Shown here piece after piece: positions 17,240-24,813 of a stretch of DNA of 64,000 nucleotides. Origin of the DNA: Haliscomenobacter sp041740695 (GTDB lineage: Bacteria > Bacteroidota > Bacteroidia > Chitinophagales > Saprospiraceae); contig NZ_JBGSLK010000006.1 of NCBI RefSeq assembly GCF_041740695.1, forward strand, positions 41,590 to 105,589, in the 5' to 3' direction. The notes below the pieces were generated by a model. The model made no database searches and had not been told where the DNA came from. It saw only the letters and a list, made by a program, of their open reading frames with translations. The stretch's first letter is position 1; each line of letters starts with the position of its first letter. The position numbers and the translations under genes are program-made.

Positions 17240-18076
17240 TTAATACTTCCGCCTCTTCCGCCACTCCTCCAAAATATTCAAATCCTGCTCATTCTTAATT
17301 AAGGTATGCAAATGAGGCGGAAGCTGCTCCTTGAGATCAGTTTCAGCCAAAGCGCTGGCGGGCAATTGTTCAAACAACAAAAGGCTGATCCAATCCAATA
17401 ACTCGCTGGTGGAAGGCCGCTTTTTTAAACCCGTCACTTCGCGCAGCGCATAAAACAATTGCAGGGCGTTGTTGAGCAATTCCTCGCGGATATTGGGAAA
17501 ATGCACGTGGACAATGTCCAACATGGTAGCTTTATCCGGGAAACGGATGTAGTGGAAAAGGCAGCGCCGCAGGAAGGCATCCGGCAATTCTTTTTCGTTG
17601 TTGGAAGTGATGATGACGATGGGGCGGTTCACCGCTTTGATGGTTTGTTGCAGCTCGTACACATAAAACTCCATGCGGTCCAGTTCCAGCAATAAGTCAT
17701 TGGGGAACTCGATGTCGGCTTTGTCAATTTCGTCGATGAGCAGTACCACTGATTCGTCGGCGGTGAACGCTTCCCAGAGTTTGCCCTTTTTGATGTAGTG
17801 GCTGATGTCGTCTACACCCTCTTTGCCCAATTGGGAGTCGCGCAGGCGCGATACTGCGTCGTACTCATACAGGCCTTGTTGGGCCAAGGTAGTCGATTTG
17901 ATGTGCCAAGTCAGCAGCTTTTTACCCAGCGCATTGGCAATCTCGTGGGCCAGTAGGGTTTTGCCCGTGCCCGGCTCGCCTTTAACCAGTAAGGGGCGTT
18001 GAAGATAAATGGCCGCATTGACAGCTATTTGCAATTCTGAGGTGGCGACGTAAGAGGATGTTCCTTGAAATGACAT
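17240..18076 (-). CDS. MoxR-type AAA+ ATPase
   Basis: 278 aa. Walker A GEPGTGKT at 33-40, Walker B VLLIDEIDKADIEFPNDLLLELD, and sensor/arginine-finger region VIITSNNEKELPDAFLRRC identify the AAA_5/MoxR class, whose members act as chaperones for maturation of other proteins, usually with a VWA-domain partner. No VWA gene is adjacent. ATG 18076 (MSFQGTSSYV) was chosen because upstream sequence is a 31-bp inverted repeat. Downstream are the PtuA/PtuB-like genes, so it may be a third member of that unit; that is inference. Confidence 0.85.
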   Translation of the reverse strand: MSFQGTSSYVATSELQIAVNAAIYLQRPLLVKGEPGTGKTLLAHEIANALGKKLLTWHIKSTTLAQQGLYEYDAVSRLRDSQLGKEGVDDISHYIKKGKLWEAFTADESVVLLIDEIDKADIEFPNDLLLELDRMEFYVYELQQTIKAVNRPIVIITSNNEKELPDAFLRRCLFHYIRFPDKATMLDIVHVHFPNIREELLNNALQLFYALREVTGLKKRPSTSELLDWISLLLFEQLPASALAETDLKEQLPPHLHTLIKNEQDLNILEEWRKRRKY

Positions 18077-18081
18077 AGCAG

Positions 18082-18169
18082 CAGTTAATTTTAGGGTTCC
18101 AGATTCCCCATCAGGCACCTCGGCTTCGCTCGGCGACCGATGGGGAATCTGGAACCCTAAAATTAACTG
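18082..18169. repeat. 31-bp perfect inverted repeat between moxR and nqrA
   Basis: The arm at 18082-18112 (starting CAGTTAATTTTAGGG) is exactly complementary to 18139-18169, around a 26-nt loop that itself contains CCTCGGCTTCGCTCGG. It sits 6 nt upstream of the moxR start, between two divergently transcribed genes, so it is not in a terminator position for either. Confidence 0.85.
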
Positions 18170-18225
18170 TTGTCGTGGATTTGCTCGAAAATATTTTTAT
18201 GTACACTAGGAAAGAATATTTTTTT

Positions 18226-18233
18226 TACATTTG
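18226..18233 (+). promoter_or_regulatory. Probable -7 box of the nqr operon
   Basis: TACATTTG is a perfect match to the Bacteroidota -7 element TAnnTTTG, 70 nt before the nqrA start. No good TTTG is seen about 20 nt further upstream, so the promoter is partial. Confidence 0.45.
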
Positions 18234-18302
18234 GAATGAATTGAAATTTTCATTTTGTTTTGTTGCGCTGCGCAAAATGCTAACCGAAAGACCAAGTATC
18301 GC

Positions 18303-19715
18303 ATGGAAAGTAGAATAGCAGAAGCTCCAACTGCAGACAGTCCTGAAGGAGAGCCAGTTATTGTGAAGCTGAAACGCGGCTTCGATGTTCACTTGTACGG
18401 GGAAGCTCCCAAAAAAGTCCATTCCGAGGTATCCGTAAATCGATTTGCTGTTCAAGCACCCAATTACCTGGGCTTGGCACCTATGCCAAAACTAATGGTA
18501 GAGGAGGGGCAGCACGTTTTGGCGGGTGAGGCTTTGTTTTTTGACAAAAATCGACCGGAAGTCCTTTTTGTTGCACCAGTGAGTGGCGAATTGATTGCCA
18601 TCAACCGGGGTGAGCGGCGAGCGATTCAAGAGCTGGTGATTCTGGCGGATAGAACCATCCAATACCGCACGTACGACAAAATTCCTAGCCTGGATAGTTC
18701 ACGAGAAGAACTGTTTGCCTTTTTACAAGAAAGCGGCGCCTGGTCCCTGTTTCGTCAGCGACCGTATAATCTTCTGGCTGATCCTGATGCGGTGCCAAGG
18801 GATATTTTTATCTCCACTTTTGATACAGCCCCTTTGGCGCCCGACCTCAATCTGGTGGTCAGTGGCCGCGAAGCTGCTTTTCAAAAAGGCCTGGACGTGC
18901 TGGTCAAACTGACCACGGGTAAAGTATACCTGGGCCTTGACGCCCGTGGCAACGCGGTATCCAGCGCTTTTAGTCAGGCAAGAGGGGTGCAAAAAATCGG
19001 GTTCAAAGGTAAACATCCGGCTGGAAATGTAGGGATTCAAATCCACCACATTCGCCCAATTCGCTCCAGAGAAAAGGTATGGACGCTGGGTGTACAGGAA
19101 GTGATCACACTGGGTACCTTGTTTCTGGAAGGTAAATACGATGCATCGCGGATCGTCGCTTTGACGGGTTCTGCGCTTGACAAACCTGCTTATGTGCGTA
19201 CCTATGCAGGGGCGAATCTTGGTGACTTGCTGAAAAACCAGGGTGTTGCTGCAAATTCCCGCATCATTTCCGGGGATGTACTCTCTGGCAAAACCAAAAC
19301 AGCCGAGCAGTTTTTGAATGTTTACGACGATCAAGTCAGCGTCATTCCAGAAGGAAATGATTATGAAATGTTTGGTTGGTTGGCACCAATGAGCGCGAGG
19401 CCCTCCACTTCTCGTACATTTTTTAGTGGTATTCTGCCCTTTGGCTGGATTTACAATGCCACGACGAATACCCACGGTGAAAAGCGCGCCTTTGTTATGA
19501 CAGGTCAGTATGAAGATGTGCTGCCGATGGACATTTTTCCTCAACACTTGTTGAAGGCCATCATTACCAACGACATTGAACGCATCGAAGGATTGGGCAT
19601 TCACGAAGTGGTAGAAGAGGATTTGGCAATCTGCGAGTTCGCCTGTACTTCCAAACAACCCTTGCAAAAAATCCTACGCGAGGGCATTGACATGATGATT
19701 AAAGAAGGGCTATAG
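18303..19715 (+). CDS. nqrA: Na+-translocating NADH:quinone reductase subunit A
   Basis: 470 aa. NqrA is the peripheral cytoplasmic subunit of the Na+-NQR complex that oxidises NADH, reduces quinone and pumps sodium. The Rnf C-like/NqrA fold is seen in IVKLKRGFDVHLYGEAPKK, PMPKLMVEEGQHVLAGEALFFDK, PVSGELIAINRGERRAI and GNVGIQIHHIRPI. ATG 18303 (MESRIAEAPTADSPEGEP) gives an N-terminus about 20 residues longer than the classic proteins; an in-frame TTG at 18255 is less likely. First gene of nqrABCDEF; its stop is 2 nt before nqrB. Confidence 0.95.
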   Translation: MESRIAEAPTADSPEGEPVIVKLKRGFDVHLYGEAPKKVHSEVSVNRFAVQAPNYLGLAPMPKLMVEEGQHVLAGEALFFDKNRPEVLFVAPVSGELIAINRGERRAIQELVILADRTIQYRTYDKIPSLDSSREELFAFLQESGAWSLFRQRPYNLLADPDAVPRDIFISTFDTAPLAPDLNLVVSGREAAFQKGLDVLVKLTTGKVYLGLDARGNAVSSAFSQARGVQKIGFKGKHPAGNVGIQIHHIRPIRSREKVWTLGVQEVITLGTLFLEGKYDASRIVALTGSALDKPAYVRTYAGANLGDLLKNQGVAANSRIISGDVLSGKTKTAEQFLNVYDDQVSVIPEGNDYEMFGWLAPMSARPSTSRTFFSGILPFGWIYNATTNTHGEKRAFVMTGQYEDVLPMDIFPQHLLKAIITNDIERIEGLGIHEVVEEDLAICEFACTSKQPLQKILREGIDMMIKEGL

Positions 19716-19717
19716 TC

Positions 19718-20980
19718 ATGAAAGAAAAAATAATCAGTCTTTTTAAACGTATGGAGCCGGACAAGGAGAAATCTCCACTGTTGCACACGGCCTACGATGC
19801 ATTTTTTACTTTTGCTTTTGCACCCAATTCCGTTACCAAAGATGGCGTACACATCCGCGATGGGATGGACCTCAAGCGGACGATGGTTATAGTGGTGATT
19901 GCCTTGCAACTCTGTTATCTCTGGGGCACCCTGAACATCGGGCACCAGCATTTTGCGGCACTGGGATTGTACCAAAACCTGATTTTGGAAGGTTTTCACC
20001 TGAAGTTGTTCTACGGTTTGGTGCAATTGTTGCCGATCTGGATCGTGGCACATGTGGTAGGTTTGGGCGTTGAGTTTTATTTTGCGGCGCGCAAAAAACA
20101 TGCTGTGGAAGAAGGTTTCCTGGTTACAGGTGCCCTGATTCCCTTGATTATGCCTCCTGATGTGCCGCTTTGGATTTTGGCTTTTTCCATCGTATTCGCC
20201 GTTATCATCGGCAAAGAAGCCTTTGGTGGAACCGGGATGAACGTGGTCAATATTGCCTTGCTGGCGCGGGTATTTGTGTTTTTTGCCTACCCCGCTACCA
20301 TTTCCGGCGATGAAGTATGGGTAGCTGGCCTGACCAAGGCTGGCCCTGGCGGCATGGCCGATTATGGCTGGATTCACCTCCAGGTACTCAATCCCATTTT
20401 TGAATCCTTTGGGTGGGATACCTTTAATCAAGGCTATGCCGTGGTGGATGGGTATTCGGGGGCTACTCCGATGGCCCTGGCTGCTAAAGGCGGCTGGGCT
20501 GCGGTGATGGAGCATTACACGCCCGGGCAAATGTTCTGGGGGTTGATTCCCGGATCAATTGGAGAAACGAGCAAACCATTCATCATCATTGGTGCTTTGA
20601 TGTTGATTGGAGCAGGCATTGCCAGTTGGCGCATCATGGTATCCATGAGTTTGGGTATGGTATTTATGGCCTTGATTTTCAACATGTGGGGTTACAATGC
20701 CTTCATGGAAATTCCTTGGTACTACCATTTTTCGATGGGCAGCTTTTTGTTTGCCATGGCTTTTATGGCCACTGATCCGGTCACTGCTGCTTCCACCAAT
20801 CGAGGCAAGTGGATTTACGGCTTTCTGATTGGCGTCATTGGCCTGATCGTAAGGGTGATGAACCCGGCATATCCCGAGGGCTGGATGTTGGCCATCCTGC
20901 TGCTCAACGTATTTGCACCGCTGATCGATCATTTTGTATTGCAGTCCAACATCAATAAACGAATGAAGCATGTACAGTAA
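19718..20980 (+). CDS. nqrB: Na+-translocating NADH:quinone reductase subunit B
   Basis: 420 aa, about ten membrane helices. The motif SGATPMAL near residue 247 holds the threonine that carries FMN by a phosphoester bond. FGGTGMNVVNIALLARVF and FMATDPVTAASTNRGKWIYG are conserved membrane segments. The sodium pathway of the complex runs mainly through this subunit (established for the family). Start ATG 19718 is 2 nt after nqrA; its end overlaps nqrC by 11 nt. Confidence 0.97.
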   Translation: MKEKIISLFKRMEPDKEKSPLLHTAYDAFFTFAFAPNSVTKDGVHIRDGMDLKRTMVIVVIALQLCYLWGTLNIGHQHFAALGLYQNLILEGFHLKLFYGLVQLLPIWIVAHVVGLGVEFYFAARKKHAVEEGFLVTGALIPLIMPPDVPLWILAFSIVFAVIIGKEAFGGTGMNVVNIALLARVFVFFAYPATISGDEVWVAGLTKAGPGGMADYGWIHLQVLNPIFESFGWDTFNQGYAVVDGYSGATPMALAAKGGWAAVMEHYTPGQMFWGLIPGSIGETSKPFIIIGALMLIGAGIASWRIMVSMSLGMVFMALIFNMWGYNAFMEIPWYYHFSMGSFLFAMAFMATDPVTAASTNRGKWIYGFLIGVIGLIVRVMNPAYPEGWMLAILLLNVFAPLIDHFVLQSNINKRMKHVQ

Positions 20981-21683
20981 CCGCTATATCACGATCTATA
21001 CCCTGATCATGACCCTGGTCGTATCGGTGGTACTCGCTTTTGCCGTTACGGGCTTAAAACCTTTTCACGATGAGGCGGAAGCGATATATAAAAAGCGCGA
21101 TATTCTGAGCGCGATTGAAAGCCAATTGCCCAAAAAGCTCAAAGATATGAGTGACGAGGAGGTGTTGAGCTTATTTGATTCCAAAGTCGAGCAGGTGGTG
21201 ATCAATGCTGAAGGAGAGAGCCTGCAAGGCATTAGCGCCGAAAAAGTAGACATGGCATCGGAAGAAAAGAAACCAGAAAATGAACGCAAGTATCCATTGT
21301 ACATTTATCAAAGTGAGCAAGGTAAAATATACCTCGCTTCAGTACGTGGAAATGGGCTTTGGGATAAAATCTGGGCATATGTTGCCATCAAAGAAGACTT
21401 GAACACCATTGTTGGGACAGCATTTGGGCACGTCGGTGAAACACCTGGTTTGGGTGCAGAAATTAAAGACAATCCCAGTTTTCCTAAACAATTTGAAGGA
21501 AAAAAATTGTTGAATGATCAGGGTGAATACGTTTCGGTCAGAGTAGTAAAAGGTGGTGTAAAAGATCCGCTACATGAAGTAGACGCGATTTCGGGTGCCA
21601 CCATTACCTCGGTTGGGGTTTCGGACATGATGGTTCGTGGCCTCGAAGTGTATCTCCCTTATTTGCAAGCGCAGAAAAAATAA
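20970..21683 (+). CDS. nqrC: Na+-translocating NADH:quinone reductase subunit C
   Basis: 237 aa. One N-terminal helix (ITIYTLIMTLVVSVVLAFAVTG), then a periplasmic FMN-binding domain with GHVGETPGLGAEI and the flavinylation motif SGATITSVGV near residue 208, where the threonine takes covalent FMN (usually attached by ApbE, not found in this window). ATG 20970 lies inside the end of nqrB, so translation is probably coupled. Confidence 0.96.
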   Translation: MYSNRYITIYTLIMTLVVSVVLAFAVTGLKPFHDEAEAIYKKRDILSAIESQLPKKLKDMSDEEVLSLFDSKVEQVVINAEGESLQGISAEKVDMASEEKKPENERKYPLYIYQSEQGKIYLASVRGNGLWDKIWAYVAIKEDLNTIVGTAFGHVGETPGLGAEIKDNPSFPKQFEGKKLLNDQGEYVSVRVVKGGVKDPLHEVDAISGATITSVGVSDMMVRGLEVYLPYLQAQKK

Positions 21684-21688
21684 ATTCC

Positions 21689-22390
21689 ATGGCAGAAACA
21701 ACGACAACAACAGTAGAAAAAGAAAAGCTGGAGTGGTTTGGGCCCAAGGAGCGAAAGCTCGTTACTGACCCACTGGGAGATGACAATCCCATCACCGTTC
21801 AGGTTCTTGGTGTTTGTTCGGCCCTTGCGGTCACAACCATGCTCAAACCCGCTTTGATTATGGCCATAGCGGTGACTCTGGTAACAGGCTTTTCCAATCT
21901 GGTCATCTCCTCGCTGCGCAATGGTGTTCCGAAACAAATCCGGATGATTGTTCAATTGGTAGTGATTGCCTTTTTGGTAACCATCGTAGAACAAGTCCTG
22001 AAAGCCTACAGCTATCCCATTTGGAAGCAGTTATCGGTATTCATCGGACTGATCATCACCAATTGTATTGTAATGGGGCGTTTGGAAGCATTTGCCATGG
22101 CCAATCCTCCCTGGCGTTCGTTTTTGGACGGATTGGGGAATGGCGCAGGCTATGGGTTGATCTTGATCGCAGTAGCTGCCATACGTGAGTTTTTTGGTCG
22201 GGGTGCGCTTTATGGCTACAAAATCCTGGGGGCTACCGATGAATTTTTGCTCAATACCAGCAAACATTGGTGGTTAAGCTGGTATCAGCCGAATGGCTTA
22301 ATGGTCATTCCGGCATCGGCAATCTTTTTGGTTGGTATTTTTATTTGGATTCAACGTTCGCGCAATCCAAAATTGGTTGACGCATCTTAA
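21689..22390 (+). CDS. nqrD: Na+-translocating NADH:quinone reductase subunit D
   Basis: 233 aa, six helices of the NqrD/RnfE family. PLGDDNPITVQVLGVCSALAVT and GLIITNCIVMGRLEAFAM are the conserved half-helix regions that place a cysteine for the intramembrane iron-sulfur centre at the interface with NqrE. An N-terminal extension (METTTTT-like, then VEKEKLEWFGPKERK) is about 20 residues longer than in Vibrio. Starts 5 nt after nqrC. Confidence 0.96.
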   Translation: MAETTTTTVEKEKLEWFGPKERKLVTDPLGDDNPITVQVLGVCSALAVTTMLKPALIMAIAVTLVTGFSNLVISSLRNGVPKQIRMIVQLVVIAFLVTIVEQVLKAYSYPIWKQLSVFIGLIITNCIVMGRLEAFAMANPPWRSFLDGLGNGAGYGLILIAVAAIREFFGRGALYGYKILGATDEFLLNTSKHWWLSWYQPNGLMVIPASAIFLVGIFIWIQRSRNPKLVDAS

Positions 22391-22401
22391 ATTGATATAC
22401 A

Positions 22402-23010
22402 ATGGACAATCTGCTGAATGTCTTTATCAAGTCCGCCTTTATCGAAAACATGGTACTATCCTACTTTCTGGGGATGTGTTCCTTCTTGGCGGTATCCAAA
22501 TCTGTAAAAACGGCCATCGGCCTGGGTGCAGCGGTTATTTTTGTGTTGGCGCTTACGGTACCCATCAACTGGGTGATCAGCGAATTTGTGCTGGGGCCAA
22601 ACGGTATTTTTAAAACCGACCTGACCTTTTTGCGCTTTATCCTATTCATTGCCAGCATTGCCGCTTCGGTGCAATTGGTGGAAATGGCCGTAGAGAAATA
22701 TTCGCCGTCTCTGTACAATGCCTTGGGGATATTTCTACCCCTGATCACGGTAAACTGTGCCATCCTCGGAGGAGCACTGTTCATGGTGGCACGCGAGTAC
22801 AATTTTAGCGAAGCGGTGGTGTACGGTATTGGTTCTGGCTTTGGATGGGCTTTGGCGATTGTAGCCATGGCGGCCATTCGGGAAAAAATCCGTTACTCCA
22901 ACGTGCCTGCACCACTGCGGGGCCTGGGGATTGCGTTCATCCTGACTGGTTTAATGGGGATGGCTTTTATGGCACTGATGGGGATTAACCCGGCAACGTA
23001 TATGCAATAA
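22402..23010 (+). CDS. nqrE: Na+-translocating NADH:quinone reductase subunit E
   Basis: 202 aa, six helices, the partner of NqrD with inverted topology. VLSYFLGMCSFLAVSKSV and LITVNCAILGGALFMVAREY carry the conserved cysteines of the shared membrane iron-sulfur centre. Ends with MGINPATYMQ. Followed by 83 nt of repeat-rich DNA before nqrF. Confidence 0.96.
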   Translation: MDNLLNVFIKSAFIENMVLSYFLGMCSFLAVSKSVKTAIGLGAAVIFVLALTVPINWVISEFVLGPNGIFKTDLTFLRFILFIASIAASVQLVEMAVEKYSPSLYNALGIFLPLITVNCAILGGALFMVAREYNFSEAVVYGIGSGFGWALAIVAMAAIREKIRYSNVPAPLRGLGIAFILTGLMGMAFMALMGINPATYMQ

Positions 23011-23061
23011 GCTTTCAGCTGTCAGGAATCAGCTTTCAGCAATAAGCTGTCAGCAGTGAGC
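23011..23061. repeat. AGCTTTCAGC/AGCTGTCAGC short repeats
   Basis: Between nqrE and nqrF, AGCTTTCAGC, AGCTGTCAGG, AGCTTTCAGC, AGCTGTCAGC and a weaker AGTGAGCAA follow each other at close spacing. Related sequence is at 63119-63150. The pattern resembles the short tandemly repeated intergenic elements known from cyanobacteria and some Bacteroidota. Confidence 0.65.
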
Positions 23062-23093
23062 AATCCGCATGTAACCTTCAAATTTTTACAAAA

Positions 23094-24386
23094 ATGATCT
23101 TACTTTTCGATATACTACCGATTGTTTACGGCGCCATTGCTTTTACTGCCGTGATTATGTTGCTGACTTTTGGGTTGATTTATGCTCAAATGAAGTTGGT
23201 GCCGCAGGGGAATGTCAAAATCATCATCAATGGTGATGACGAAAATCCGGTTTTGGTTTCACCGGGTTCCTCCTTGTTGTCTACTTTATCGAACCAAAAC
23301 CTCTTTTTACCTTCGGCGTGTGGAGGTGGAGGCACTTGTGCCATGTGCAAATGTTGGGTAGACGATGGTGGGGGCGACGTATTGTCGACTGAACTCAACC
23401 ACCTTTCGCGGCGGGAAGTAGCGGAACACAAACGGTTGGCTTGCCAAGTGAAAGTGCGGCAGGATATGAAAATCCGGGTACCAGAAGAGGTATTTGGCAT
23501 CAAAAAATGGGAGTGTGAGGTGGTTTCCAATTACAATGTGGCCACTTTTATCAAGGAGTTTGTGGTGAAATTGCCCGAGGGGGAACACCTGGAGTTCGAA
23601 TCGGGTGGTTACATCCAAATTGACGTGCCGGAGATAGAGTGTGACTTCAAAGACATGGACATCACCGCGCATCCACGTTTGACCGACCGCGCCCCGGATT
23701 GTTACCAGCCGGATTGGGACAAGTTCAAATTGTGGGACTTAAAAATGAAGAACCCCGAGGAGCAATTCCGGGCGTATTCCATGGCCAACCACCCTGCGGA
23801 AGGCAACATCATCATGCTCAACATCCGGATTGCCACACCACCCTGGGATAGGGCTGCCAACAATTGGATGAAAGTCAACCCGGGGGTTTGTTCTTCTTAT
23901 ACGTTTACCCGCAACCCAGGGGATAAAGTGATGGTGTCGGGCCCTTACGGTGAATTCCACATCAAACCGACCAAAAAGGAAATGGTGTACATTGGTGGTG
24001 GTGCGGGTATGGCACCACTGCGTTCGCACATTTTCCATATGTTCCACACCGAAAAAATGCGGGATCGGAAAGTGTCGTTCTGGTATGGTGGCCGTTCAGG
24101 TAAGGAATTGTTTTACCAGGATGATTTTGAAGCTATTGAGAAGGAGTTTGACAATTTCAAATTCAATATCGCCTTGTCGGAACCACTTCCTGATGAAAAC
24201 TGGACGGGGTACAAGGGCTTCATTCACCAGGTATTGTTCGAAAACTACCTGAAGAATCACCCCGAACCTGAAGAGATTGAATACTACATCTGCGGCCCAC
24301 CCATGATGCTTTCAGCAGTGGAAAAGATGCTGGGGGATTTAGGCGTTCCGGATGAGAACATTGCATATGATGATTTTGGAGGGTAG
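23094..24386 (+). CDS. nqrF: Na+-translocating NADH:quinone reductase subunit F
   Basis: 430 aa, the NADH-oxidising entry subunit. One N-terminal helix (about 5-27), a ferredoxin domain with the [2Fe-2S] motif CGGGGTCAMCKC plus a later LACQV cysteine, then an FAD domain (RAYSMANHP) and an NADH domain (YIGGGAGMAPLRSH, YICGPPMM). NADH electrons pass FAD to 2Fe-2S and on to NqrD/E, NqrC and NqrB. Last gene of the six-gene operon; a probable terminator follows at 24425-24493. Confidence 0.97.
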   Translation: MILLFDILPIVYGAIAFTAVIMLLTFGLIYAQMKLVPQGNVKIIINGDDENPVLVSPGSSLLSTLSNQNLFLPSACGGGGTCAMCKCWVDDGGGDVLSTELNHLSRREVAEHKRLACQVKVRQDMKIRVPEEVFGIKKWECEVVSNYNVATFIKEFVVKLPEGEHLEFESGGYIQIDVPEIECDFKDMDITAHPRLTDRAPDCYQPDWDKFKLWDLKMKNPEEQFRAYSMANHPAEGNIIMLNIRIATPPWDRAANNWMKVNPGVCSSYTFTRNPGDKVMVSGPYGEFHIKPTKKEMVYIGGGAGMAPLRSHIFHMFHTEKMRDRKVSFWYGGRSGKELFYQDDFEAIEKEFDNFKFNIALSEPLPDENWTGYKGFIHQVLFENYLKNHPEPEEIEYYICGPPMMLSAVEKMLGDLGVPDENIAYDDFGG

Positions 24387-24424
24387 GAGCGACTAAAGCG
24401 ACTTATTTTCACAAAGAACACAGA

Positions 24425-24493
24425 GGCAGCACAAAGGGCACAAAGTTAGACGTTGACGGCGTTTTGTTGGGTGTTCTTGGTGCTGCCTTTTTT
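24425..24493 (+). terminator. Probable terminator of the nqr operon
   Basis: GGCAGCAC (24425-24432) pairs with GTGCTGCC (24480-24487), followed by TTTTTT. The loop is 47 nt and holds repeated CACAAAG-type sequence. A second complementary pair, AAGAACAC/GTGTTCTT, interlocks with it in a pseudoknot-like order. Confidence 0.5.
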
Positions 24494-24813
24494 ATTTGGG
24501 CTAGATTACCACTTTCTGCCTATGAAATGTTACAAGGAATTAACACTAATATGCCCTCTTTTTAATGTCGCGAATCAGGTAAACGGTGAAAAAAAGATAG
24601 CAAAACTATGATATGAAGTACTTAAGTTGCATATTTGTGTCGTATTTTTAAAGCCGACTAAAATCAAAGTCCAACCTACACTGCCATCAGACTGCCCCAA
24701 GTCAAGAAAAACGGCAAAAATCTGTATGCTTGTATTTTCCCAAAACCTAGAATGGTCTGTCGCAGCACAGACTGTACCTGCGACTGTTATTTTATCAACC
24801 AAATAAATCATTT
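24494..24813. other. Upstream region of susC; no gene seen
   Basis: 320 nt, A/T-rich, without a convincing reading frame or RNA. It should carry the susC promoter. The best candidate is CATATTTG near 24627-24634, one base away from the TAnnTTTG box and with no clear partner element. Confidence 0.4.

Noticed and set aside
24387..24813. Riboswitch upstream of susC
   Set aside because: I looked for cobalamin- and TPP-type conserved blocks and found none; only terminator-like and A/T-rich sequence is present.
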